A stretch of 64,000 bases of DNA from JAQBDA01 sp032124675 (GCA_032124675.1 JAQBDA010000315.1:15724-79723); one strand, 5' to 3'; shown: positions 23,590-32,573, counted from the first letter of the stretch. The notes: generated from the letters alone by a model not told the origin. Numbers and translations are program-made.

Positions 23590-24600
23590 TCACTCATCGC
23601 CGGTCCAGCCTCCTTCATTCAGCTCGAAAAGTGCGATCATTTCGCGGATTTGGTCGATTGTCAGCCACTGCGGGTTGGTATCGCTGGCATAACGGAAACC
23701 GTCAGGCAGCTGGCGACCTTTTTCCTGCCATTCGTGCCCAAACCAAAGCTCGGTGGTAGGCTGGACGACGTACATGTCTTCGGTCTCGATGGTCGTGCGG
23801 GCTTCATCCTCGTGGATGAGCACCTCGTGCAGTTTCTCGCCAGGGCGGATGCCTATGACATCGATCTCTGCCTGGGGAGCGATGGCATTAGCCAGGTCGG
23901 TGACTCTCATGCTGGGGATCTTCGGCACGAATACTTCACCGCCGAGCATCTGCTCCGTACCCCGTATCACAAAGCGCACGCTCTGTTCCAGGGTGAGCCA
24001 GAAACGGGTCATGCGCCGGTCGGTGATGGTCAGCTTGCCGTCGTGGCGCTGGCGGATGAAGATCGGGATTACGCTGCCCCGGCTCCCAACGACATTCCCG
24101 TAGCGCACGCAGCTGAACCGGGTCGCCGTACCGGCTGCGTAGGCATTGCTCTGCACCAGCAGCTTCTCCGCGGCCAGTTTGGTGGTGCCGTAAAGGTTGA
24201 CCGGGTTGACGGCTTTGTCGGTGCTCAGCGCCATCACCTTTGGGACAGACATGTCCAGGGCCGCCTCGACCAAATTGCTGCTGCCCAGGATATTGGTCTT
24301 AATTGCTTCCATGGGGTTATATTCACAGGCCGGCACCTGCTTCAACGCTGCAGCGTGGATGACCACATCCACGCCGTGCATGGCGCGCCGCAGGCGGTCG
24401 AGATCGCGCACATCGCCGATAAAGTAGCGCAGACTCGGGTGGTCGAAACCGCCCACACGCATTTCGTGCTGCTTGAGCTCATCGCGGCTGAATATGATCA
24501 GCTTGGCTGGCGAGTATTCACGCAGCATGACCTCAATGAATTTCTTGCCGAAAGAACCGGTCCCGCCGGTTACTAAGACGACCTGGTTGCTCCAGTCCAT
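23590..24600 (-). CDS. UDP-GlcNAc 4,6-dehydratase (PseB/CapD-type)
   Basis: From the ATG at 24600 (TAATG overlap with the upstream methyltransferase stop) the protein has 336 residues. It shows VLVTGGTGSFGKKF near residue 8, IFSRDELKQHEM near 37, the HAAALKQVPACEYNP segment near 83, and the catalytic STDKAVNPVNLYGTTKLAAEK near 124. Later comes IGIRPGEKLHEVLI. These are hallmarks of soluble PseB-type inverting or retaining 4,6-dehydratases, which open the pathways to pseudaminic acid, FucNAc and similar sugars. The reductase gene follows. The longer frame that starts at 24762 is not needed. Confidence 0.9.
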   Translation of the reverse strand: MDWSNQVVLVTGGTGSFGKKFIEVMLREYSPAKLIIFSRDELKQHEMRVGGFDHPSLRYFIGDVRDLDRLRRAMHGVDVVIHAAALKQVPACEYNPMEAIKTNILGSSNLVEAALDMSVPKVMALSTDKAVNPVNLYGTTKLAAEKLLVQSNAYAAGTATRFSCVRYGNVVGSRGSVIPIFIRQRHDGKLTITDRRMTRFWLTLEQSVRFVIRGTEQMLGGEVFVPKIPSMRVTDLANAIAPQAEIDVIGIRPGEKLHEVLIHEDEARTTIETEDMYVVQPTTELWFGHEWQEKGRQLPDGFRYASDTNPQWLTIDQIREMIALFELNEGGWTGDE

Positions 24601-25478
24601 TATTGTTTTTCCTTTAAAATCACAATCAGCGGGTACTGACCAACCTCCCCGAAATAATGCGGGTAGCGCTCCTCCAGCCAGTAGAGCAGGCGCAACCAGT
24701 AGCGCCCACCCAGCCAGGGGTGGATCAGCGTGCGCAGGAAGCGCACACTTACGCTGCGCCATACGAATATCTCAAGCGGCATCTCAGCTCCCACTACGGA
24801 CTGCACCCAGCGAAAATCGTGACGGCTGGTATACGTACCTTTCTGAGTGCTGCCCCCATCAGATTTGGCTTTCCCGGGTTTGCGCTCCGGACGCGGCTTA
24901 CCCCGAAGCCGGCTGGCAGCCGAGCGCACCCCCCGGCTGAGGCGCATCAGCGGCTCGAAGGCGCTCATCATCCGGCTGGAAGGCCAGCCATTTACCACGA
25001 CAGCCGTGCCGTCCATTGCGAGCAAACGGTTCAGCTCCTGATAAGCCCGCAGGTGCTCGTCTTCCGGTAGGTGGTGGATGGTGTGTAGGGAGGCGACCGC
25101 CTCGAAGGCCTGTTCCTTGAAGGGCAGGTTGGCGATATCGGCGACGACGAACAGTCCGTGGTCCCCGATGCGGGCGCGCGCTTCCTGCAGTGCGGTGATT
25201 GAGATATCGGCACACACCCGGTACCGGTAGCCCTGGGAATATGTCAGATATTCCGGATATTGGATCGGCCCTGATCCGGCGTCCAGGAAATAACGCCCGG
25301 ATGGTCTCAGGTGCCGCAGAAGGCGCAAGTGGCAGCGGTGGATGTACTGGCGTGAGACCGGGCGCAGGTCCTCGTAATGAGTGTTCTGGTACAGCCCCTC
25401 GCTGATCTCCTGCCAGCCAACCTGGTCGTAAAATTCACGCACTTGCTGCTTGATATCTGTCTGGCTGCTCATCATCAC
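24600..25478 (-). CDS. SAM-dependent methyltransferase
   Basis: The 292-residue class I methyltransferase has motif I FLDAGSGPIQYPEY near residue 63 and VASLHTIHHLPEDEH near 130. A basic linker near 195-215 is followed by a C-terminal WLEERYPHYF segment. It overlaps the stop of the upstream gene by 4 bases and its own stop overlaps the dehydratase ATG. No metal-binding ribbon is present. It is likely a glycan-modifying enzyme in this operon, target unknown. Confidence 0.8.
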   Translation of the reverse strand: MMMSSQTDIKQQVREFYDQVGWQEISEGLYQNTHYEDLRPVSRQYIHRCHLRLLRHLRPSGRYFLDAGSGPIQYPEYLTYSQGYRYRVCADISITALQEARARIGDHGLFVVADIANLPFKEQAFEAVASLHTIHHLPEDEHLRAYQELNRLLAMDGTAVVVNGWPSSRMMSAFEPLMRLSRGVRSAASRLRGKPRPERKPGKAKSDGGSTQKGTYTSRHDFRWVQSVVGAEMPLEIFVWRSVSVRFLRTLIHPWLGGRYWLRLLYWLEERYPHYFGEVGQYPLIVILKEKQ

Positions 25479-27091
25479 CGTGCTTCGTGCTCTCTGGCAG
25501 CCCAGCCAATCGGGTCGCCGGTCAGGTAGCGGAATGTATCCCCGAACACCGCCTGCCCACCCTCATCGAGCACGCGCTCGAGCGGCCATTCCTGCAGTTC
25601 ATCCCAGCAATGCAGCAGGTGCCAGGGGAACGGCTGGGGGTATTCGAAGAAGAAGCGGTATGCGTAATTCCAGGCCTGGTCAACCTGCTCGCGTGCCAGT
25701 CTGAAAGATCCTTGCTCTGCTATGGAAATATCCAGCAGGTCTTGATAAGCATGCCAGGTATGCGGGTCGTACGTGAAGCCTCTGCCGCGGTAGTGGGTCT
25801 GTCCAGCGACGACAACCGGCACGCCGCTCATCGCCATCTCCATGCCAACCGTGGTGGTATATACCAGACCAAAATCTGCGATATCAATCAAATCATAGGT
25901 ATTGATCGGATCATCAGCCGCCACCAGGTGAATGTGTACGGGTGGTTCTGGCAGCACCTGGCGCACCACATCGGCCACCGACGGCCCGCTGGTATAGCGC
26001 TCACCAGGATGAATGCGCACGACGAGCTGGACATCCGGGCGGGTCGAAAAATATCCCACAGTGCGCTGCAGCCATTCGGTCATGCTGGCGGTAAATATCT
26101 GCCGCCCGAGTGTCAGGCTGTCTCCGATCACGTTGGCTGCCAGCAGCACGACCGGTCTGCCGTCGAGACCGACTGTCGAGCGCACCTGGTCCTCGCCCTG
26201 GCTGGGCAGACCCTGCCAGCGGCGGGAGAAGTTCTGCCACAGGTCAGCCTGCTGGCGGGAGGCAAATAAGGCCCGCGCCTGTTCGACCTGCTCGGCGCTG
26301 AGAGGTGCATCCTTGCGCGCCTGCCACATGGCATCCGTCTCCTGGCGCATCACCTCGCCGTTCTGTGCCAGCCAGATACGGCCGCGCTGCTCTCCGAATT
26401 CGTATGTCACGACCGGGATGCCCAGATAGCGCGCCACCTGGTAGATGGCGCCAAATTCCAGGATGCTGCCGTTAGGCGTGACGATCACGTCGGGACGGCT
26501 GCCTCTCAGGAGTGCGAGCGTGGCTGCGGCAGCCTGCCGGTTGCGCTCGAGGCGCAGGCGATACAGGTCGCTGTCCAGATCGACATCTTCTTCCTGCAGT
26601 GTGTACTGCACGTCGCGGTGTGATACCACCTCGATTGCATTGAGGAGCCCGGCTGGCAGATCATCCGGTCTGGAGCGCGCGCGAGCATCGATAAGCGATA
26701 TGCAATCTAGTAGAGGCCCGGTTTGCCCGAGGATATTCTGGCTGTAGGCTATCTGCCGGCGCAGGTCGAAGCGGTTCAACGGCTTGCGCCAGTTGGTATA
26801 CGGCAGGTAGGCCAGGCGGACCTGGTGCCCCAGCCCGCCCAGTGCCAGACCCATCAGTACCGCATGCTCGATCCAGTAGCGCAGGGTGGCAAAGAACAGC
26901 ACTTTTTTCCCGGACGGGAAACGCTCTGAGGCGGCCTCCGCCTGGCCGCGCCACTGAGGCAGCCATTCTTCGGTGCGCTGCAGAGAAAAACTCTCGCTGA
27001 GCGGCTTGCCGCTGTGCCGTAGCTGCCAGTAGAGTTCAGCGCTGAGCGGAAGCTCGCCCAGGATGCGTTTGACGGTGGTCTTACTGATCAT
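25475..27091 (-). CDS. Capsule-polysaccharide-type GT-B-like protein
   Basis: The 538-residue protein shows a Rossmann-like opening KKVLFFATLRYWIEHAVLMG near residue 62 and a central PDVIVTPNGSILEFGAIYQVARYLGIPVVTYEFGEQRG. In its second half it has VVLLAANVIGD, VVRIHPGER near 365 and DFGLVYTTTVGMEMAMSGVPVVV near 410, the donor-phosphate side of a GT-B fold. The central block resembles that of the partial protein at 1-1125. The gene begins inside the last codons of the Wzt gene (11-base overlap), so export and synthesis are translationally linked. The specific sugar is unknown. Confidence 0.7.
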   Translation of the reverse strand: MISKTTVKRILGELPLSAELYWQLRHSGKPLSESFSLQRTEEWLPQWRGQAEAASERFPSGKKVLFFATLRYWIEHAVLMGLALGGLGHQVRLAYLPYTNWRKPLNRFDLRRQIAYSQNILGQTGPLLDCISLIDARARSRPDDLPAGLLNAIEVVSHRDVQYTLQEEDVDLDSDLYRLRLERNRQAAAATLALLRGSRPDVIVTPNGSILEFGAIYQVARYLGIPVVTYEFGEQRGRIWLAQNGEVMRQETDAMWQARKDAPLSAEQVEQARALFASRQQADLWQNFSRRWQGLPSQGEDQVRSTVGLDGRPVVLLAANVIGDSLTLGRQIFTASMTEWLQRTVGYFSTRPDVQLVVRIHPGERYTSGPSVADVVRQVLPEPPVHIHLVAADDPINTYDLIDIADFGLVYTTTVGMEMAMSGVPVVVAGQTHYRGRGFTYDPHTWHAYQDLLDISIAEQGSFRLAREQVDQAWNYAYRFFFEYPQPFPWHLLHCWDELQEWPLERVLDEGGQAVFGDTFRYLTGDPIGWAAREHEAR

Positions 27092-28397
27092 GTTTACCGC
27101 CTACGCCTATACGATCTCCTTGCGAGTTTAGTTGTGCTATCCGCCACTCAAGTCTCGGGCGTACTGCCCCGAGACGCGGTTCCAGCCACTGCATACCCGG
27201 TGCGCCGGAGGCATCCACCGTGAAAGCCAGGGCATACTCATCCTGGAAGTAGCGGCGCACCCGGAAGGTGCTGGCGTTAATGCCGATCACGTAGCGCCCT
27301 TCGTTCAAGAAATCAGCCGGGATGGTGCAGCGGCTGGTGTAGCGACTGGCAGGTCGAGCACCATACTGCTCGTACTGGTCCCGGTCATCGGTGTCGAATG
27401 ATGTGAAGATATGCTCACCGTGGGTGCTCATCAGGTAGATGCCCACCCGCAGCCCGCTGAGGGCTTCTGCCAGGGTGTACTCGATCTCGATTGTTGCCGG
27501 TTCGACAGAGCGGATTGTGTCCACGATCCGACCGCCCTGGTTTCGCACCCGCAGGGCGACAGGACAGAAGGGGGCTGCTTCAGCAGGGATCTCGTCCGGC
27601 TGCCAGTAGTGTTCTCCCGTCCGGGCGAATCCGGAAGTCAGATAGTAATCGACCGCCTGTTGGGAGGCAGCGCGCATCACCAGTCTGCCCTTTTCCAGGA
27701 TGATCGTCTCCTGGGTTAGGCGTAAGATGGCGGACATATTGTGGCTGACGAAGAGCACGGTGCGCCCCTGGCTGGCGACATCGCTCATCTTGCCAAGGCA
27801 CTTGCGCTGGAATTCCGCGTCGCCTACCGCCAGTACTTCGTCCACCACCAGGATCTCCGGCTCCATGTGGGCTGCGACGGCGAACGCCAGCCGAAGGTAC
27901 ATGCCGCTTGAGTATCGTTTGACTGGAGTGTCAATGAATTTCTCCACGCCGGAGAAATCGACGATCTCGTCGAATTTGCGCTCGATCTCGGCTCGCTTCA
28001 TGCCCAGGATCGCGCCGTTCAGGGAGATATTTTCTCTGCCGGTGAGTTCCGGGTGGAAGCCGGTGCCGACTTCCAGCAGTGAGCCCACCCGCCCGTGGAT
28101 CTCGGCATACCCCATGCTGGGCTCGGTGACCCGGGAAAGGATCTTCAGCAGCGTGCTCTTACCGGCGCCATTGCGTCCGATCACGCCGAGGACATCGCCC
28201 TTCTTGACCTCGAATGAGACATCCTCCAGCGCCCAGATCGTGTTGTTGGACCTGGCGCGCAGCTCCCCGCGCGCCAGCTTTGCCGGGAACCTGAATGCGT
28301 CGGCAATCGAATCACGCAGCGTGCGGTAGCGATCGATCTCCCCACCGATCTTGTACTGCTTTCCCAGGTTTTCAACTTTGATGGCAATCTTGCTCAC
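27081..28397 (-). CDS. wzt: Polysaccharide ABC transporter ATPase with C-terminal glycan-binding domain (Wzt)
   Basis: Residues 1 to about 240 are an ABC ATPase with Walker A VIGRNGAGKSTLL near residue 70, signature YSSGMYLRLAFAVA near 163 and Walker B ILVVDEVLAVGD. About residues 270-435 form a beta-sandwich Wzt_C domain, as in O-antigen exporters that read the non-reducing end of the finished chain. Together with the Wzm-like permease encoded just upstream, it exports the lipid-linked polysaccharide. The large C-terminal domain suggests that a terminal modification, perhaps methyl, sulfate or nonulosonate, is recognised before export. Confidence 0.93.
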   Translation of the reverse strand: MSKIAIKVENLGKQYKIGGEIDRYRTLRDSIADAFRFPAKLARGELRARSNNTIWALEDVSFEVKKGDVLGVIGRNGAGKSTLLKILSRVTEPSMGYAEIHGRVGSLLEVGTGFHPELTGRENISLNGAILGMKRAEIERKFDEIVDFSGVEKFIDTPVKRYSSGMYLRLAFAVAAHMEPEILVVDEVLAVGDAEFQRKCLGKMSDVASQGRTVLFVSHNMSAILRLTQETIILEKGRLVMRAASQQAVDYYLTSGFARTGEHYWQPDEIPAEAAPFCPVALRVRNQGGRIVDTIRSVEPATIEIEYTLAEALSGLRVGIYLMSTHGEHIFTSFDTDDRDQYEQYGARPASRYTSRCTIPADFLNEGRYVIGINASTFRVRRYFQDEYALAFTVDASGAPGMQWLEPRLGAVRPRLEWRIAQLNSQGDRIGVGGKHDQ

Positions 28398-28434
28398 TGG
28401 ATACTCTCGTTATATTCCTTGCTGGATGCAGCAC

Positions 28435-29289
28435 CTAAACCAGGTCTGCAAAGGTGCGCTCCATGCGCCGGAAGTAGTACATGCCGGTGATCAACAGGAT
28501 CACGGATATGCTGGCTGAGATCAGCAGCGTTCCGGTGGGGGGCGGCGTTGCGCCCAATAACGCCCAGCGGAATCCTTCGACGACACCCACCATAGGGTTC
28601 AGGGCATAAATCAGCTGCCATTGTTCCGGCACAACTTCCTGAGCCGAATAGGCTACCGGGGTGATGAGCAGCCACAGTTGTGTCAAGAACGGCAGGATGT
28701 AGTTGACATCCCGGTACAGCACATTCAGGGCGGAAAGCCACAGACCGACTCCCAGAGCGGTGACCAGTGCCAGCAGAATGAAGAGAGGCAGCGTGAAAGC
28801 TGCGGCTGTCGGCGCGAACTGATAATAGAACATCATCCCGACCAGGATCACGAACTGGATCGAGAAATCGACCAGCCCGCCCAGCACCGATGCCAGGGGG
28901 ATGATCAACCTGGGGAAGTAGATCTTGGTGATCATGCTGCGGTTGGAGAGCATGGACCGTCCGGTGTCGGAGAGGGCCTTTGAAAACAAACCCCAAGGCA
29001 GCAGGGCAGCAAAGGTAAAAATCGGTCGGGGAATCCCGCCGGTGGGCATCTTGGCGAACTCCCCAAAGATAACGCTCAGCACCACCATGTTTAACAATGG
29101 CTGCAGCACTGCCCAGCCTGCTCCGAGCAGGGTCTGTTTGTAGCGTACGATGACGTCCCGCCAGGTCAGGAAATAAGCCAGCTCCCGGTAGCGCCACAGG
29201 TCGCGCAGGTTCAGCGCAATCCAGCCGCGCGATGGGCGCAGGGTGATCACTTCTTCCGGGGATTTGGTAGTGATTGCAGTATCAGCCAT
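28435..29289 (-). CDS. wzm: Polysaccharide ABC transporter permease (Wzm)
   Basis: The 284-residue ABC-2 permease has about six membrane segments, an N-terminal LWRYRELAYFLTWRDVIVRYKQT amphipathic region near residue 30 and an LGAGWAVLQPLLNMVVLSVIFG first segment. These are typical of the Wzm/TagG/KpsM family. It lies 37 bases upstream of the Wzt gene and its start overlaps the stop of the GDP-fucose synthase-like gene by 8 bases. It moves the lipid-linked glycan across the cytoplasmic membrane. Confidence 0.93.
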   Translation of the reverse strand: MADTAITTKSPEEVITLRPSRGWIALNLRDLWRYRELAYFLTWRDVIVRYKQTLLGAGWAVLQPLLNMVVLSVIFGEFAKMPTGGIPRPIFTFAALLPWGLFSKALSDTGRSMLSNRSMITKIYFPRLIIPLASVLGGLVDFSIQFVILVGMMFYYQFAPTAAAFTLPLFILLALVTALGVGLWLSALNVLYRDVNYILPFLTQLWLLITPVAYSAQEVVPEQWQLIYALNPMVGVVEGFRWALLGATPPPTGTLLISASISVILLITGMYYFRRMERTFADLV

Positions 29290-30289
29290 TTTTCTGGTAC
29301 CACTCGATGGTGCGTTTTAGACCCTCTTCGAACCTCATCTGAGCGCGGAAGCCAAAGTACTGTGCTGCGCGGCTGGTATCCAGGGCGCGCCGCGGCTGAC
29401 CGTTCGGTTTGCTGGTATCCCACACAAACTCACCTTCGTAGCCGGTCAGCCGTGCGATCAGCTCAGCCAGCTCGCGGATGCTGATCTCCATGCCGGACCC
29501 AAGGTTGACCGGCTCGCTGTCGTTATATCGCTCGGCGGCGAGCAAGATGCCTTCTACCGCGTCCTCCACATACAGGAATTCGCGTGTGGGGGTGCCGTCA
29601 CCCCATAAGACCACCTGATTTTCGCCACGCTCCTGGGCTTCGATGAACTTACGGATAAGTGCCGGGATGACATGGGATGTTTGCAGGTTGAAATTGTCGC
29701 GCGGCCCATACAGGTTGACCGGCAGCAGGTATATGGCATTGAAATCGTATTGTTCGCGGTAGGCCTGCGCCTGCACGAGCAGCATCTTCTTCGCCAGCCC
29801 ATATGGTGCGTTCGTCTCTTCGGGGTAGCCGTCCCACAGGTTCTCTTCGCGGAACGGCATGGGGGTGAACTTGGGATAGGCGCAGATCGTGCCAATAGCT
29901 ACGAATTTGTTCACCCCGCGCAGCCAGGCCTCGTGCATCAGCTGCACGCCCATCATCAGGTTGATGTAGAAGAAATCCGCCGGTCGCTCACGGTTGGCGC
30001 CGATGCCGCCCGCCAGCGCTGCCAGATGGATGATGATGGTTTCCAATGTGGACTCTGAGTTTTCCCGACCGGCTGCGGCGCCGGCATCGTCCAGCATACG
30101 CCGGATGTCTTCGGGTCGTACCAGGTCGTATTGTTCGACACGCGGCACAAAGACCTGGGCTGCGCGGCGCCCTTTCAATCTCTCGACCACGAAAGAACCC
30201 AGGAACCCAGCCCCTCCGGTGACGATCACGCGCTTGTTCTCCCAAAAGGGCTGAGTCGGGGGAGTTGATGTTTGTGAGCCAGATTTCAT
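29282..30289 (-). CDS. GDP-L-fucose synthase-like epimerase/reductase
   Basis: The 335-residue extended SDR has the coenzyme loop VIVTGGAGFLGSFV near residue 22. Its GGIGANRERPADFFYINLMMG and KFVAIGTICAYPKFTPMPFREENLW segments are characteristic of Fcl/WcaG proteins, and the catalytic Tyr-Lys pair lies in NAPYGLAKKML. GDP-fucose synthase turns GDP-4-keto-6-deoxymannose into GDP-L-fucose. The partner GDP-mannose dehydratase is not in the window. An N-terminal 16-residue extension is unusual for the family. The gene follows the regulator and leads the export genes. Confidence 0.9.
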   Translation of the reverse strand: MKSGSQTSTPPTQPFWENKRVIVTGGAGFLGSFVVERLKGRRAAQVFVPRVEQYDLVRPEDIRRMLDDAGAAAGRENSESTLETIIIHLAALAGGIGANRERPADFFYINLMMGVQLMHEAWLRGVNKFVAIGTICAYPKFTPMPFREENLWDGYPEETNAPYGLAKKMLLVQAQAYREQYDFNAIYLLPVNLYGPRDNFNLQTSHVIPALIRKFIEAQERGENQVVLWGDGTPTREFLYVEDAVEGILLAAERYNDSEPVNLGSGMEISIRELAELIARLTGYEGEFVWDTSKPNGQPRRALDTSRAAQYFGFRAQMRFEEGLKRTIEWYQKNG

Positions 30290-30318
30290 GGCAGCATTCC
30301 CTTATATAGTAGTGCCGG

Positions 30319-30810
30319 TCATGCCATCTCAGGCATACGCAGCTGCACCTTCATCCCGCGTACTTCGAGGACAGGCAGGTTTGCAACTGACCCATCCGGG
30401 TTGGCTGCCACGTCGATCGCCGCCTCCAGGCAGGTCAGCCGGCAGATGTCGGCGATATCGCCTTCTCCGTCGATGATGATCTGCCTATACCCGGTCTCTT
30501 TGACATCTGCCAGCAGCTCACGCACCCGCAGGCGCGTGCGCCTGTACAGGTGCATCGAGGTTTCGATATAATTCACCGTAAGTCGAGCTCGAAATGCCAG
30601 CCCCTCCGGAGTGATGATATAGCGCAGCTTGCGGCGCTGGGCACGCTTTACTTTTACGTAGCCTTTGGCGACAAAGCGTTTTATATGCCAGTTAACCGTG
30701 CCGACGGCGATGCCCAGTGTGGCTGCCAGAGATGCCTGGGTCACGTCCGGGTCACGCTCGATTTGTTCGAGCAGGACGAGCTCGCGAGCTGGATCAGGTT
30801 GTGTTTCCAT
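30319..30810 (-). CDS. Winged-helix transcriptional regulator of polysaccharide operon
   Basis: The 163-residue protein has a winged helix at about residues 10-75 (LEQIERDPDVTQASLAATLG, VGTVNWHIKRFVAKGYVKVKR, then an RRKLRYIITPEG wing), followed by a roughly 80-residue domain rich in Arg and hydrophobics. I start at the ATG at 30810, which has GGAG 6 bases upstream; an earlier TTG at 30822 is less likely. It is the first gene after a consensus -10 box and its promoter overlaps a palindrome, so autoregulation of the downstream export and biosynthesis genes is likely. The C-terminal domain is not recognised. Confidence 0.8.
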   Translation of the reverse strand: METQPDPARELVLLEQIERDPDVTQASLAATLGIAVGTVNWHIKRFVAKGYVKVKRAQRRKLRYIITPEGLAFRARLTVNYIETSMHLYRRTRLRVRELLADVKETGYRQIIIDGEGDIADICRLTCLEAAIDVAANPDGSVANLPVLEVRGMKVQLRMPEMA

Positions 30811-30822
30811 AGACGACTCCAA

Positions 30823-30839
30823 AATTCAGTCGCTGAATT
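30823..30839. promoter_or_regulatory. 17-bp palindrome, probable operator of winged-helix regulator
   Basis: AATTCAG and CTGAATT (spacer TCG) form a perfect inverted repeat. It overlaps the -10 box just upstream of the regulator's ATG, a position that fits autoregulation. That the regulator binds it is inference. Confidence 0.55.
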
Positions 30840-30842
30840 ATA
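30837..30842 (-). promoter_or_regulatory. -10 promoter box of the regulator and export operon
   Basis: On the minus strand the sequence reads GGTTATAAT, a consensus -10, 26 bases before the regulator's ATG. No convincing -35 box is visible at 17 bases. It lies in the 74-base gap after the GT39-like gene and probably starts transcription of the regulator and all genes downstream. Confidence 0.55.
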
Positions 30843-30896
30843 ACCTATATTGATCTGGTTGAGAGGTGATTTTCAACCGAGCCCGAGGCGGTTTGA

Positions 30897-32573
30897 TTAA
30901 TAAGTGGGGTAGATGCGTGCGTACTCAAGGCCATTCAGATAGATGACTTCTTCGGGAGTTTGGGCTGCGAAGAATTCCAAAAATACCTGGCTGGGAAGCT
31001 GGCGCTGCCATTGATGGGAATACAGGACAACATAATCCGCTTTTGGCAGCTCTTCAGGACTGTCGGGGAAGTCTCGCTGCAAGGTTTCTCCAGCAAAGAA
31101 ATAGGAAAAAGGCCCATCCGGGTACCAGGAGGCCACGCGCAGCTTCTCGGCACCCGGCTTGCCGTTCAAATAGCGGGCTGCCTGATCCAGGCCCTCTCCC
31201 CAGCCGATCATCATCACCCGGGGTGCTTTGCGGCTGCCACCAACCAGCGGATTGTAATAGCTTAGATAGTACGGGTGCGTTCTCCAGGTGCCAAACGCTT
31301 GAGCTAGGACCACGACCAGCAGCAGTAAACCGGCTCCGATGCCAGCCCATCTGGCGACAGAAAACCTCGCCGGGGAGCCAACCCGTACCCTGCTCAACAG
31401 CGGGCTTAAGACAGCCACCCATCCCATCCCTGCCAGCAGGTCGAGCGCTGGGAAGACCGGCAGAAGGTAGCGATCGAACTTCTTTGCCCCAAAGGTCATA
31501 AACAGAGTGTAGAAGAGAACATACAGAGCCAAATAGAGTATTGTGCGCCTTTGCTCCCTGATCGACGGGAACCTGCCTGGCAAGATTAGGGCTGCTGCCA
31601 ACAGCAGCAGCCCAACCAGCACTGCAGGTGTTGACCGCCAGAAGTAGCTGATGGGGTAGAAGCGCCAGTCCGAGATGCCTGCCTGGTGTATCTCGCCATT
31701 GAAAAAGGTGATGCTGTCGTGCCCTTCAGATGCGTAGCTGGCAGCCCCGCCGAAGACCTGCTGCAGGGCAGACAGCGGGTCGGTCCACATCGCAGGCCAG
31801 AGCAGGACAAAAACCAGGGCTGCGGTGGCTGTCCAGATCAAAGCCGGTCTGGCAGCTTGCCACAGGGCTCCCCAGACAACCTGCCTTTTGATCCTCCAGG
31901 CGCGAACTGCCTCGATCAGGCAGGTCAGACCGATGAAAAGCAGCAGGAAAAATGCTGGTGATTTGGTCAGCCAGCTCAACCCGGCGGCAGCAGCCGAGAG
32001 GAAGAGATCCCGCCGCCGCCCTCCGCGCAGCAGGTAATTCAGCCATGCCAGCAGGGAGAGCAGCATCAGCGTGCTCACCAGACCGTCCAGATGCAGCAGA
32101 CGGGAGAGGGCGACCAGGAAAGGATCGAAGGCGATCAGCAGGAATCCGACCAGGGCGGGCAGCAGACCAACCAGCCTGACCGCTGCCAGATATGCCAGAC
32201 CCAAGGCAAGCACAATCCCGATGACAACCATCGCTCTTCCGGCGGCCAGCAGCTCGAGCGCATCGACATGGATGCTGTCCAGGTAGCGTTTGAATCTCTG
32301 TGGTCTATCCTGCTGCCCGGGACCCTGAGTTACGTAGGATGGGTAGCGAATGAGAAAGCCGGCTGTCCCGGCCCACATCACCGTGACTCCGGGGTGTTCT
32401 TTCTGGAATGTGTTGGGGAGATCTCGCTGCGCGAGGGCCAGGTAGAAATTGGCAGAGCGGGTCAGCCATTTTGGCTCGTCCGGGGTAACGAACCGGTCCA
32501 AATCCAAACTGCGCGGCAGTGCCACAGCAGCCAGTACCAGCATCAAGGAGAGCAGAGTGGGCCAGTTCTTCAT
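30897..32573 (-). CDS. GT39-like polytopic membrane glycosyltransferase
   Basis: The 558-residue protein has about ten hydrophobic segments and the acidic FVTPDEPKWLTRSANF loop after the first one, with the Asp-Glu pair expected of ArnT/PMT-type GT-C enzymes. A HLDGLVSTLML segment lies near residue 165, and a soluble C-terminal tail ends in LEYARIYPTY. Such proteins transfer sugars from polyprenyl-phosphate donors on the outer face of the membrane. The polyprenyl-phosphate glycosyltransferase encoded upstream could provide the donor. The sugar is unknown. Confidence 0.8.
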   Translation of the reverse strand: MKNWPTLLSLMLVLAAVALPRSLDLDRFVTPDEPKWLTRSANFYLALAQRDLPNTFQKEHPGVTVMWAGTAGFLIRYPSYVTQGPGQQDRPQRFKRYLDSIHVDALELLAAGRAMVVIGIVLALGLAYLAAVRLVGLLPALVGFLLIAFDPFLVALSRLLHLDGLVSTLMLLSLLAWLNYLLRGGRRRDLFLSAAAAGLSWLTKSPAFFLLLFIGLTCLIEAVRAWRIKRQVVWGALWQAARPALIWTATAALVFVLLWPAMWTDPLSALQQVFGGAASYASEGHDSITFFNGEIHQAGISDWRFYPISYFWRSTPAVLVGLLLLAAALILPGRFPSIREQRRTILYLALYVLFYTLFMTFGAKKFDRYLLPVFPALDLLAGMGWVAVLSPLLSRVRVGSPARFSVARWAGIGAGLLLLVVVLAQAFGTWRTHPYYLSYYNPLVGGSRKAPRVMMIGWGEGLDQAARYLNGKPGAEKLRVASWYPDGPFSYFFAGETLQRDFPDSPEELPKADYVVLYSHQWQRQLPSQVFLEFFAAQTPEEVIYLNGLEYARIYPTY

